Assembly: GCF_034720595.1 (NCBI RefSeq)
Contig: NZ_JAYESJ010000001.1
Location: 3,250,001 to 3,314,000, forward strand
Direction: 5' to 3'
DNA: 64,000 bases
From: Rhizobium sp. CC-YZS058
GTDB taxonomy: Bacteria; Pseudomonadota; Alphaproteobacteria; Rhizobiales; Rhizobiaceae
The position numbers and the translations under genes were made by a program. The notes beneath the pieces are model-generated. The model saw only the letters and a list, made by a program, of their open reading frames with translations, did no database searches and was not told the origin of the DNA. Positions 43,901 through 52,511 of the stretch are shown piece after piece (within the stretch, counting starts at the first letter, position 1; every line of letters begins with the position of its first letter).

Positions 43901-46900
43901 AGCGGCTTTCGGAAGATGACTGGGCGGTGAATGCGGTTGCCCGCAGCCGCAAGCCGGTGGCGCATGCGGAAGATCAGGTGAAGCCCTCCTTCGTGGGCCT
44001 GGCGCGGACCGCGACGGTTCTGGCTCCCAAAGCCTACGAGACCGCACGGCAGTTCGGCCTCGATTATGGCCCCGACTTCCAGCTGATGACCAAGGCTGTG
44101 GCCTATGGCGACCGCTTCATCGATGTCGAGCTGAAGGCGCCGTCCGTTCCCGGCCACCCCTTCGTCAGCTACAGCCTGAACCCGATCTCCGTCGATGCGA
44201 CCTTCCATGGGCTCGTGGCCCTGTTCGATCGCTTCACCGGCGAAATGGGCGGCGCGCCCTATATTCCCGTACGCTTCGGCTCGGTGCGCCTGGCGGCAGC
44301 CGGGCAGACGATCGAGCGGGCCGTGGCCGAGATCGAGCGTGTCAGCCCGAACTCGATCAAGGCGAAGTTCCGCTTCTTCGGCCGGGGCGGCACGCTGATC
44401 GCCGCCTTCGACGACTGCCGCTTCCGCCGGACCTATCTGCGCCAGCACAAGACGCTGGACATGCTGTCCTTCCATTACGAGACCGTGCGGTCCAACCGCA
44501 GCCTCGTCGGCGCGGCCACCCTGCCGGCACTGCCGGCGCCGCTCCTGCCCGCCGATGCCGGCGAAGGCATCGACAACACCACGCTGCTCTTCAATGCCGC
44601 CGTCTACCGTGCCTGCCACGAGATCGCGCTGCGCCTGGCCAAGGGCGGAACACGGGTGGATACGCGGGCGCTGCCCGGCGATTTCGCCTTCCGTTGCTTC
44701 CTGACCAACTGCCTGATCGTGCTGGAAGATGCCGGCCTGGCGGAACAGAAGGCGGGCGGCTGGACGATCGCCGACGAGTTCTCGCTGCCGCCGGTGAGCG
44801 AGATCCTGAAGGAGCTGATCGGCGAAGCCAGCGGTCGCGCGGTCGAGGCCGTGCTGATCAACAATGCCTATGCGGAAGCGCTGGACCGACTGGCTCATTC
44901 GCTTGCCGCCGAGAGCGGTCTTGCGGAGGACGACAGCGCGATCCGTCGCCCGGCCTTCATCAGCGAAGCGACACTCGACCATCAGTCGGTTCATTCGGCC
45001 GCAACCGAGGAGCGGATGTCCGCGCTTCTCCAGGCCGTCGAAAAGGCGCTTTCCGCGGCGAGCGGCAAGGGACTGCGCATCGTCGAGCTCGGCACCGTCT
45101 CGCCCGCCTTCACCCGGCGCCTCGCGGCACTTGCCGCCGCGCATGATGCCGTGCTGACCCTGGTCGAGCCGCGCGAAAATGCGCAGCGCAACCTCGAACT
45201 GACCTTCGAGCAGGACGCCCAGGTGCGGGTGCTCAAGAAGGACGACTTCAAGACGATCGGCCCGATCGATCTCGTCGTCAGCGGCTCGGACAGCTTCTTC
45301 CCGTTGATGGACGAGGACACGGTGCTGCGCGGCGCGGTACGCAACGGGCTGAGCGCCAAGGGGGCGCTGGTGGCCGTCATCCCAGCCCCCACCGTCTTCA
45401 GCGACTTCACGCTCGGGCTGACCGACGACTGGTTCGCCCGCAGCCAGAGCCCGGAATTCCCGATCGGCCGGCTGGCGAGCGTGCCGCAGTGGCAGAAGTG
45501 CCTCGGCGATCTGGGCCTGACCGCGATCAGCGTCGAGGACCGTGAAACGACATACGGCACGGTGATTGCGCTGGAAGCACGCGGGGCCGAGACGACCCAG
45601 CCGGCGCTGACCGATCCGTCCGACGATGCCGCTGGGGCTCTGCCGCTTCTCTTTGCATCCTGCAACATCGCGACCGGCCTTCCGGGCGCGGAGGCTCATC
45701 CGCTTCTGCTCACCGGCGACCTCGAGACCGACAAGACAAAGCTGACAGCCGCGCTGCAAGCGCTGCATGGCCGGGCGCTGCGTGCCGTCTATCTCTCGCC
45801 GGAAACGGATGGCTCGGCAGATGCCGGTTCGTCCGCGCTGCAGCAGCGGGTGATGGCGCTGTCGGCGCTCGCCGAAGTGCTCCGCCACCACCATGCCGGC
45901 GTCGAGCCGGCAGCGGAGGAGCGGCCGCGCCTTGTCATCGTCGCCCCCGGCGGCGCGCCGAAGGGCGGGCTTTCGCCGCTCAATTCCGGCCTGTGGACCT
46001 TCGCCCGCGTTCTGCAGAACGAATATGACCTCGTCGACGTGATCCTGCTCGACAGCGCGCTCGACACCCCGGCTGCCGCCAAGCGCAGCGTGGCCGCTGC
46101 CACCAGCCTGCTTCACAGGCTGGAGGACAATCGCGAATGGGCCGTGGATGCGGATGGGACGGTGCTCGAACTGCGTGCCGTGCCCGGCCCGGCCGAGGCG
46201 GGACTTCGCAGCACGACGGCCTTCAAGGCCGCGACGATCCGCCAGCGGGTCGCCTCGCAGGTCAATTCCATCGCCTGGGAAGCCTGCGCCTTGCCGCAGC
46301 CCGGCCCGAACGAGGTGGTCGTCCATGTCGCGGCGACGGGGCTCAACTTCCGCGACGTGATGTGGGCCATGGGTCTGCTGCCGGAAGAAGCGCTGGAAGA
46401 CGGCTTTGCCGGCGCGACGATCGGCATGGAGCTCTCCGGCCATGTTGCCGCTGTCGGCAGCGCGGTGGAAGACCTCTCTGTTGGCGATTCGGTCATGGCC
46501 ATGGCCTCGGCCGCCTTCTCCACCCATGCCGTCGTGGCGCGCGAAGGCGTGGCGCGTTTGCCGGACACGGTGAGCCCGATCGCCGCCGCCACCATGCCGG
46601 TTGCCTTCCTGACCGCCTATTATTCGATGGTCGAGCTCGGCCGCATCCGTGCGGGCGAAACGATCCTGATCCATGGCGCGGCGGGCGGTGTCGGCCTTGC
46701 CGCACTGCAGGTGGCCAAGCTCTTCGGTGCCACGGTGATCGCCACCGCCGGCACGCGCGAAAAGCGGCGCTTCCTTTCCATGCTCGGCGCCGACCATGTG
46801 TTCGATTCGCGCACTCTCTCCTTCGTGGAGGATGTGCGCCGCGTGACACAGGGCGAGGGGGTCGATCTGGTGCTGAACTCGCTCTTCGCGGAAGCGATGG

Positions 46901-48450
46901 AGCAGAGCCTGGCGCTCGTCAAACCCTTCGGCCGCTTCCTGGAACTCGGCAAACGCGACTATTACGCCGACAGCAAGATCGGCCTGCGCCCCTTCCGCCG
47001 CAATGTCAGCTATTTCGGCATCGACGCGGACCAGCTCCTGGTGCGCCAGCCCGCTCTCACCAAGCGGATCTTCAGCGAGGTCGGCCAGCTGTTCGAGGAA
47101 GGCCGGCTGGTGCCGCTGCCCTATCGCGCCTTTGCGCATGACGAGATCGGCAATGCCTTCCGTCTGATGCAGAATGCCGGCCATATCGGCAAGATCATCG
47201 TTCTGCCGCCGGTGCCCGGCCGCGACAGCGTGGCCGAACAGCCGCGCAAGCGGGTGCCGCTGGATGGCGAGGGCGTGCATCTTGTCGTCGGCGGCATCGG
47301 CGGCTTCGGTCTCGCTGCAGCCGGCTGGCTGGTGGAGCGCGGTGCGCGCCGTCTGGCCTTGGCCACGCGACGCGGCCAGGCCGACGCCGCGACGCTCGCC
47401 GCGATCAGCCGCTGGGAGACGCTCGGCGTCACGACGACCCTGCATGCCTGCGACGTCACCGACGAGGCTGCGGCCGGCGCCCTTTTGGAGACGCTGCGCC
47501 AGGCAGGGCCGCTCAAGGGGATCATCCATGCGGCGATGGTGCTCGACGACGCGCTGATCAGCAATCTCGACGCGTCGCGCAACCGGCCGGTCATTGATGT
47601 GAAGGCCAAGGGCGCAAGCGTGCTCGACCGGCTGACGCGCGGCGACAGCCTGGAGCACTTCATCCTCTTCTCCTCCGCCACGACGCTGGTCGGCAATCCC
47701 GGCCAATCGAACTATGTGGCGGCGAACGGCTATCTCGAAGGCCAGGCGCGGGCACGCCGCGCGGAAGGGCTTCCCGCGCTCGCCATCGGCTTCGGCGCAA
47801 TTGCCGATGCCGGCTACCTGACCCAGAATGCCGAGGTGAACGAAATCCTCGCCAAGCGTATCGGCAAGACCGCCCTGAAGGCGCAGGCCGCGCTCGAGCA
47901 GGTAGAAGCGATCCTGGCCAGCGACCCCGGCAGCATCGATGCCGGCGTCGTCATGCTCTCCGAGTTCGACTGGGCGGCGGCGCGCAATCTCTCGCTCGTC
48001 CGCCAGCCATTGTTCGACGTCGTGCTGCGCGGCGCCGACCAGCATGCGAGCGGCGGCGACGGCCAGACGATGGACCTCGTCGCCATGATCGAGGGCAAAT
48101 CGCCGCAGGAAGCGGAAGATCTGCTTTACGATCTGGTTGCCGGCGAGATTGCCGCAATCCTGCGCGTTTCCAAGGATACGGTGTCGCGAAACAAGGTGCT
48201 GAAGGAAATCGGTCTCGACAGTCTCATGGCTGTGGAACTCGGGATCAGCTTCCAGCAGAATACCGGTTTCGACATGCCGCTGTCCGGCGTGGCCGACACG
48301 ACGACCGTCGGCGACGTGGCGCGCAAGCTCTATGAAAAGGTGAGCAAGCGCGACCAGGGCGGGGAGGACGACGGCGGCGAGGACAAGATCGTGAACGAGC
48401 TGGCGCAACGCCACCAGGCGAGCGCGGCGGAGAAAGTGGCGAGCCAATGA
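40936..48450 (+). CDS. rkpA: RkpA-type fatty acid synthase/type I polyketide synthase megasynthase
   Basis: A 2504-residue cytoplasmic multienzyme. Domains in order: ketosynthase (1 to about 430; Cys171, His306, His344), acyltransferase (about 525-820; Ser616 in GHSVGE), dehydratase (about 890-1170; His921 in HVVDGKPILPG, Asp1087 in DATFH), a middle part with degenerate methyltransferase (VELGTVSP at 1383) and structural KR (about 1180-1790), enoyl reductase (about 1790-2100; HGAAGGVGLAALQ near 1913), ketoreductase (about 2112-2300; GGIGGFGLAA, Ser2247, Tyr2260) and one acyl carrier domain (Ser2429 in GLDSLMAVE). There is no thioesterase. All reducing domains look active, so it should make a saturated acyl chain iteratively. 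In Sinorhizobium, rkpA is needed for K-antigen. rkpG overlaps it by ATGA. Confidence 0.92.
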   Translation: MTADIIGRACVAPGADSPQALFRLLRQGKCMVTRIPADRWDLARFWHPVIGNPGKTYSFAAGVLDSIYDFDPGVFGMSQREAMHMDPQQRVLLQLAYRAIEDANLSISALQGEKVGVYIGASSLDHANLTVEDPAAAGPYFMTGNTLSIVSNRISHIFGLSGPSMTVDTACSSSLVALDQAMRALETGEIETAIVGGVNILAHPLPFVGFAQARMLSPEGLCRAYDNDGAGYVRAEGGVVFVLRRSERAKQEKDRSYAKIIASGVNSAGRTNGISLPSRESQAHLLRDIYEGNNLDANQVAFVEGHGTGTKVGDPAEVWSIGTVIGARRHAPVPIGSIKSNIGHTEPASGLFGMLKAVMALENNYLPASLHFETPNENIDFEGLNVRVTANPIELLRGKRARLAGINSFGFGGANAHVVISDPDPVEDRARNSATSHVFMASAHTAASLEGLLKSYRSAFAKTSKEEARAIISASGANRSRMRHRFVARSENPDDIVRAIAAHLEKPASDIGEVGEAGAKDAKVAFVFSGNGSQWAGMGADAFRENLHFRQCYTSVAALFRFHSELDLIELLNDPELDRKLADTKIAQPLLFAVQAALSDSLVAMGVKPAAVFGHSVGEIAAAYAAGALSLVDAVAIVAKRSLHQDLLAGQGTMAAVMIGEDAARDFARARGLDSVCIAAVNAHNSVTISGPAPEVSAFRDAARKAKIPAQILDINYPFHHPIIDQAKKAFLADIPTLSPRSTEIAFLSTVTGDRLDGASLDSDYWWKNVREPVRFQAATEAAIAMGCSLFIEISPRPILSSYLKETVKQAAAPGQVIPTLLRDAGEKGIDPVSRSMARAIAHGAIFEEGRLFGRRNAFVRLPTLPFEPSELRPAATSDAADLFGRGSRTPYTLAGWRTDLNSGSWKNHIDGHLFPDLAQHVVDGKPILPGSGFIEIALSAARQFHGVDTVEITNLEIVRPLELSDSRIMELSVIFSPETGDIEIRSRERLSEDDWAVNAVARSRKPVAHAEDQVKPSFVGLARTATVLAPKAYETARQFGLDYGPDFQLMTKAVAYGDRFIDVELKAPSVPGHPFVSYSLNPISVDATFHGLVALFDRFTGEMGGAPYIPVRFGSVRLAAAGQTIERAVAEIERVSPNSIKAKFRFFGRGGTLIAAFDDCRFRRTYLRQHKTLDMLSFHYETVRSNRSLVGAATLPALPAPLLPADAGEGIDNTTLLFNAAVYRACHEIALRLAKGGTRVDTRALPGDFAFRCFLTNCLIVLEDAGLAEQKAGGWTIADEFSLPPVSEILKELIGEASGRAVEAVLINNAYAEALDRLAHSLAAESGLAEDDSAIRRPAFISEATLDHQSVHSAATEERMSALLQAVEKALSAASGKGLRIVELGTVSPAFTRRLAALAAAHDAVLTLVEPRENAQRNLELTFEQDAQVRVLKKDDFKTIGPIDLVVSGSDSFFPLMDEDTVLRGAVRNGLSAKGALVAVIPAPTVFSDFTLGLTDDWFARSQSPEFPIGRLASVPQWQKCLGDLGLTAISVEDRETTYGTVIALEARGAETTQPALTDPSDDAAGALPLLFASCNIATGLPGAEAHPLLLTGDLETDKTKLTAALQALHGRALRAVYLSPETDGSADAGSSALQQRVMALSALAEVLRHHHAGVEPAAEERPRLVIVAPGGAPKGGLSPLNSGLWTFARVLQNEYDLVDVILLDSALDTPAAAKRSVAAATSLLHRLEDNREWAVDADGTVLELRAVPGPAEAGLRSTTAFKAATIRQRVASQVNSIAWEACALPQPGPNEVVVHVAATGLNFRDVMWAMGLLPEEALEDGFAGATIGMELSGHVAAVGSAVEDLSVGDSVMAMASAAFSTHAVVAREGVARLPDTVSPIAAATMPVAFLTAYYSMVELGRIRAGETILIHGAAGGVGLAALQVAKLFGATVIATAGTREKRRFLSMLGADHVFDSRTLSFVEDVRRVTQGEGVDLVLNSLFAEAMEQSLALVKPFGRFLELGKRDYYADSKIGLRPFRRNVSYFGIDADQLLVRQPALTKRIFSEVGQLFEEGRLVPLPYRAFAHDEIGNAFRLMQNAGHIGKIIVLPPVPGRDSVAEQPRKRVPLDGEGVHLVVGGIGGFGLAAAGWLVERGARRLALATRRGQADAATLAAISRWETLGVTTTLHACDVTDEAAAGALLETLRQAGPLKGIIHAAMVLDDALISNLDASRNRPVIDVKAKGASVLDRLTRGDSLEHFILFSSATTLVGNPGQSNYVAANGYLEGQARARRAEGLPALAIGFGAIADAGYLTQNAEVNEILAKRIGKTALKAQAALEQVEAILASDPGSIDAGVVMLSEFDWAAARNLSLVRQPLFDVVLRGADQHASGGDGQTMDLVAMIEGKSPQEAEDLLYDLVAGEIAAILRVSKDTVSRNKVLKEIGLDSLMAVELGISFQQNTGFDMPLSGVADTTTVGDVARKLYEKVSKRDQGGEDDGGEDKIVNELAQRHQASAAEKVASQ

Positions 48451-49862
48451 ACAGCAATGAGGGTCAGCCGGACGGCCCGCGCATGAACACGCGCGCGAAG
48501 GAGAACCTGCTCGACCGCATGCGCAATGCGCACCAATCGGCCGAACGGAACCGCATCGCCCGCTCCGAGCGGGAGGTGCCGGCCCCCGTGCGGCGCAGCC
48601 AGCAGAGCTTCGAGGATCTGCCGGAGTACAAGCAGGTCCTGACCCAGCAGGCAGCAAGCCAGCAGCTCGGCATCGCCAATCCCTTCTACCGTGCCCACCA
48701 GACGGCGGCCGGCGCGACGACGGTGATCGACGGCCGCAAGCTGATCAACTTCGCCTCCTACGACTATCTGGGCCTGAACCGACATCCGCATGTGCTGGCC
48801 CAGGCGCATGACACGATCACGACCTTCGGCATCTCGGCCTCGGCCAGCCGGCTGGTGGCTGGCGAGCGTCCGGTCCATGCCGAGCTTGAAGAGCGCATCG
48901 CGCAGTTCTACGGCGTCGATGCGGCGGTCTGCTTCGTCAGCGGCTATCTGACCAATGTCGCGGCGATCAGCTGTCTCTTGGGGCCGAAGGATCTCGTCGT
49001 GCATGACGAGTTCATCCACAACAGTGCGCTGGCCGGCATCAAGCTTTCCGGCGCCACGCGCCGCCTGTTCAAGCACAACGACGCCAATGATCTGGAGAAC
49101 GTGCTGCGCACGGTTGCTGGCGACTATCGCCGCATCCTCGTCATCGTTGAGGGCGTCTATTCCATGGATGGCGATGTCGCCAACCTGCCGGCCATTCTCA
49201 AGCTGAAGGCCGAATATGGCTTCTGGCTGATGGTGGACGAGGCGCATTCGCTCGGCATTCTCGGCCGTCGCGGCCGCGGCACGTTCGAACATTTCGGCTT
49301 CGACCCGCATGAGGTCGATATCTGGATGGGGACACTGTCGAAGACCACGTCGAGCTGCGGCGGTTATGTGGCCGGCAGCGCGGCGCTGGCGGCGGTGATG
49401 AAGGCCTCGGCCGGCGGATTCGTCTACAGCGTCGGCCTTGCGCCCGTGCTGACGGCAGCGGCCATCGCCAGCTTCGACATTCTGGAGCGGGAGCCCGAGC
49501 GCGCAGCCGCCCTGCGCCAGAACGGCGCGCTCTTCCTCAAGCTCGCGCAGGAAGCAGGTCTCGATACCGGGCTTTCGGCCGGCTTTTCCGTGGTGCCGGT
49601 CCTGGTGGGCGATTCGCTGCGCGCCGTGCAGCTGTCCAACGATCTGCTGGCAGCGGGCGTCAACGCCCTGCCGATCATCCACCCGGCCGTGCCGGAAGGC
49701 CTGGCGCGGCTGCGCTTCTTCATCACCAGCGACCACACGGCGGACCAGATCCGCCAGACCGTGGCGCTGACGGCCGAGAAGCTGAAGGCGCTGACCGACC
49801 GCAACTTCGGCCTGGCTTCGGTGGATATCGAGCAGATGATGAAGATGCTGGCAACCCGGTGA
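48447..49862 (+). CDS. rkpG: RkpG, alpha-oxoamine-synthase-family PLP enzyme
   Basis: A 471-residue enzyme of the AONS/KBL/serine palmitoyltransferase family. The PLP lysine is Lys299 in GTLSKTTSSCGGYV; the aspartate region MVDEAHSLGILGRRGRG and the His in VHDEFIHNS are family features. These enzymes join an acyl thioester with an amino acid and release CO2. A hydrophilic 75-residue N-terminal extension precedes the catalytic fold, possibly for docking to RkpA. The start overlaps rkpA (ATGA), and rkpA has no thioesterase, so RkpG is the natural chain-release enzyme. The amino acid used is unknown. Confidence 0.9.
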   Translation: MNSNEGQPDGPRMNTRAKENLLDRMRNAHQSAERNRIARSEREVPAPVRRSQQSFEDLPEYKQVLTQQAASQQLGIANPFYRAHQTAAGATTVIDGRKLINFASYDYLGLNRHPHVLAQAHDTITTFGISASASRLVAGERPVHAELEERIAQFYGVDAAVCFVSGYLTNVAAISCLLGPKDLVVHDEFIHNSALAGIKLSGATRRLFKHNDANDLENVLRTVAGDYRRILVIVEGVYSMDGDVANLPAILKLKAEYGFWLMVDEAHSLGILGRRGRGTFEHFGFDPHEVDIWMGTLSKTTSSCGGYVAGSAALAAVMKASAGGFVYSVGLAPVLTAAAIASFDILEREPERAAALRQNGALFLKLAQEAGLDTGLSAGFSVVPVLVGDSLRAVQLSNDLLAAGVNALPIIHPAVPEGLARLRFFITSDHTADQIRQTVALTAEKLKALTDRNFGLASVDIEQMMKMLATR

Positions 49863-49893
49863 GGGTGGCCATGCGTCCTGACCGCACGCTCTG

Positions 49894-50697
49894 ATGCCCG
49901 CCCGCCCGCCGATCGCGCACCCGCCGCATGTCATCATCACCGGCGGCTCCAGCGGCATCGGGCTGGCGCTGGCGCGGCTCTATGCCGCCAGGGGCGCCCG
50001 AATCTCGCTCATCGCGCGTGGCCGCGATGCGCTGAACGCAGCCCGCTTGAGCCTCGGCACCCAGGCCTCCCTTCATGTCGAAAGCGCGGATGTGGCCGAT
50101 GGCGAGGGCCTGGCCCGCGCCGTGGCCGCCTGCGAGGCCGCCCTCGGCCCCTGCGACATCCTGATTGCCAGTGCCGGCATCGTCGAGCCCGGCCGCTTCC
50201 TGGAGCAGGATGCGGCAAGCGTCGACCGGCAGATCGCGGTCAATCTCCAAGGCTGCATTCATGCGGTGCGCGCGGTCTATGCCGGCATGGCTGCGCGGGG
50301 CGCGGGCCGCATCATGCTCGTTTCCTCCGGCGCGGCATTGATCGGCATTCCAGGCTATGCCGCCTATTGTGCTGCCAAATCCGGGCTGCGCGGTTTTGCC
50401 GAGGCGCTCGCCTTCGAAGCGGCGCCGCTCGGTATCACGATCGGCATCTGCTATCCCCCGGATACGGAAACGCCGCAGCTCGACCGCGAGCGGCTGACCC
50501 GGCCGAGCGAGGCCGAGGTGATCATGGGCACGGTCAAACCCTGGCCAGCCGTTCGTGTCGCCGAACGAATCAGGGTCGGCATCGACCGCGGAGAGCGCGA
50601 AGTGTTTTTCTCGCCTACGCTCTTTGCGCTGGCGCGGCTCGCGCCGCTCATCCGCCCCCTGCTTCTTACCTGGTTTGCCCGCCGGTTGCGGCGCTAG
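49894..50697 (+). CDS. rkpH: RkpH, short-chain dehydrogenase/reductase
   Basis: A 267-residue SDR. The NADPH-binding motif is TGGSSGIG at 16-23, the catalytic Ser is in VSSGAALIGIPG and the Tyr-x3-Lys in YAAYCAAKSG. The C terminus (LARLAPLIRPLLLTWFARRL) is hydrophobic, as in 3-ketosphinganine reductases, which this SDR group resembles. It probably reduces the ketone left by the RkpG condensation. It lies 31 bp after rkpG. Confidence 0.88.
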   Translation: MPARPPIAHPPHVIITGGSSGIGLALARLYAARGARISLIARGRDALNAARLSLGTQASLHVESADVADGEGLARAVAACEAALGPCDILIASAGIVEPGRFLEQDAASVDRQIAVNLQGCIHAVRAVYAGMAARGAGRIMLVSSGAALIGIPGYAAYCAAKSGLRGFAEALAFEAAPLGITIGICYPPDTETPQLDRERLTRPSEAEVIMGTVKPWPAVRVAERIRVGIDRGEREVFFSPTLFALARLAPLIRPLLLTWFARRLRR

Positions 50698-50879
50698 GTG
50701 GCAAAGGGTCGTGCAGGCTGCTTGCCCGCCCCTGCAATTGGTTCTAGACCAAGGCCGATCGACAGGGTGGAGGCCGGACCACAGGCGGGCGACGACCGCC
50801 CTTTAAGCGGCAGACACAGGTTTCGACCCGCCGAAGATCCGGCCGACCGGATTTTTGGATGCGACCATGAGGGTATGCG

Positions 50880-52511
50880 TTGGCGACGATCTCGCTTGAA
50901 CTCCACGATTATCCGCGTTTGCTGACCCTTGCCTGTTTCGTGCTGGCGGCCACGGTCATCGTGCTGACCGACAAGTTCGCCCTGCCTGCCCGCGAACGGC
51001 GGGTGCATACGCCGCCGGGGCGCGGCCCGCTCGGCATCGTCCGCGATGTCGTGGCGCGGCTGCCGGTGATCGCGCTGATCTTTACCCTCTTCTTCGCCAT
51101 CTCCTGGCGCCCGCTCTATGCCGCGGCGGGCTGTATGAGCTTTTTCATCATCTTCACGGCCATCTCGCGCGCCAAGTACAAGTTCATTCGCGAACCGCTG
51201 GTCTTTTCCGATATCGCGCTGGTTGCCGACGTCTTCAAATACAAGTCGATCTTCTATGCGAATTCGCTGAACATCGTCTTCTGGATCATCGCCTTCCTCT
51301 ACGTCTTCGGCGTCTCTGCGCTCTACATGATCTTCGAGCCGAGCATTCTGCCCGGCAATGCCAGCCATTCGAAGCTGTTCTGGATCGTCGTGCTCGTGCT
51401 CTGTGCCGATCTGCCCTGGATCGCATTGTTCTGGGGCCCCGTGAACCGGCCCATTGCGGCGCTGGTCGGCCGGCTGGTGGGCAAGCCCAACGCCAAGGTT
51501 TCCACCGTTCGCTTCGGCACTTTCGTCTCCGTCATTTTCCACTTCATCCTCTGGCTCGGCGTGCGCCGCGAGAAGGTGGTGGCGGGGATGCAGGAGGCCT
51601 TCTTCGCCGCCGTCAACGAGCTGATCGGCCACGACGCCGACAACAAGGCGCCGCTGGTGCTCGTCTGGCAGTCGGAATCCTTCCTCGACATGCGCCATTA
51701 CGGCGTCGATACGATCCGCCTGCCGACCATCGACCGGCTGCAACGCATGGCGACCCAATGGGGCCGTCTGTCGACGATCTTCGAGGGCGGCTACACGCTG
51801 CGCACGGAATTCGCGGTCCTGAGCGGGCTGGAGCCGGACGACCTGCATGTGGATGCAAGCTACCCCTATCTGCGCGCCCGGCACTATACCGACCTCGTCT
51901 GGCCGACCAAGCTCAAGAAGGCCGGCTTCACCACCCATTTCGTCCACCCCTATGACCGCACCTTCTTCCTGCGCCACAAGGCCATGCCGCTGCTGGGCTT
52001 CGAGGAGATGACCATGCTCGACAAGTTCGAGCACAATCCCTCGCGCGATGGCCCCTACGTGTCCGATGCCGCGCTGACGAAGAAGGTGATCGAGATCATC
52101 GACACGCAGACGGATTCGGCCGGCAGCTTCGTCTTCGTCGCCTCCATGGCCAATCACGGCCCCTGGGAGCCAGGCCGCGTGCCGGGGGTCAGGGATCCGG
52201 TCGGCATCTATCTGGAAATCCTGCAGCAATCGGACAAGGCGCTCGGCCAGCTGGTCGACCATCTGAACGGTCTCGATCGGCCGGTCTGGCTGGTGTTTTA
52301 CGGCGATCACGCGCCGCTGCTCAAATCCTTCGCCGATCCCTTCCCCGATCCGCGCACGGACTATTTCATCGTGCCGCTCGCCACGGCGCGCAACGCCAAA
52401 CAGGCCCCGGGCTTCCCCCGCAACGAGGCGCCCTGGAATCTGCTGCGCGCCACGCTGAAACACGCGAATATCCACAAGGATGTGACCCATGAGGCCGACC
52501 CTGACCGCTGA
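50880..52511 (+). CDS. rkpI: RkpI, membrane protein with sulfatase/LtaS-like domain
   Basis: A 543-residue protein with five membrane helices in the first 230 residues and a sulfatase-fold extracytoplasmic domain after that. Probable nucleophile is Thr306 in GGYTLRTEFAVLSG, with VWQSESFLD before it and FYGDHAP near the C terminus as metal sites. LtaS-family enzymes move phosphoglycerol or phosphoethanolamine groups. Its place in the rkp operon suggests a role in finishing or exporting the lipid-linked capsule. The start is TTG at 50880: a stop codon lies just upstream in frame, and GAGGG is 6 bases before it. Its end overlaps rkpJ by 23 bp. Confidence 0.85.
   Translation: MATISLELHDYPRLLTLACFVLAATVIVLTDKFALPARERRVHTPPGRGPLGIVRDVVARLPVIALIFTLFFAISWRPLYAAAGCMSFFIIFTAISRAKYKFIREPLVFSDIALVADVFKYKSIFYANSLNIVFWIIAFLYVFGVSALYMIFEPSILPGNASHSKLFWIVVLVLCADLPWIALFWGPVNRPIAALVGRLVGKPNAKVSTVRFGTFVSVIFHFILWLGVRREKVVAGMQEAFFAAVNELIGHDADNKAPLVLVWQSESFLDMRHYGVDTIRLPTIDRLQRMATQWGRLSTIFEGGYTLRTEFAVLSGLEPDDLHVDASYPYLRARHYTDLVWPTKLKKAGFTTHFVHPYDRTFFLRHKAMPLLGFEEMTMLDKFEHNPSRDGPYVSDAALTKKVIEIIDTQTDSAGSFVFVASMANHGPWEPGRVPGVRDPVGIYLEILQQSDKALGQLVDHLNGLDRPVWLVFYGDHAPLLKSFADPFPDPRTDYFIVPLATARNAKQAPGFPRNEAPWNLLRATLKHANIHKDVTHEADPDR

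Noticed and set aside
42820..48657. A 1945-codon open frame on the minus strand opposite rkpA.
   Set aside because: It is antisense to a gene with all PKS/FAS catalytic motifs in order. Its composition (His, Gln, Arg, Gly and Ala runs) is what GC-rich shadows give, and it has no recognisable domain.
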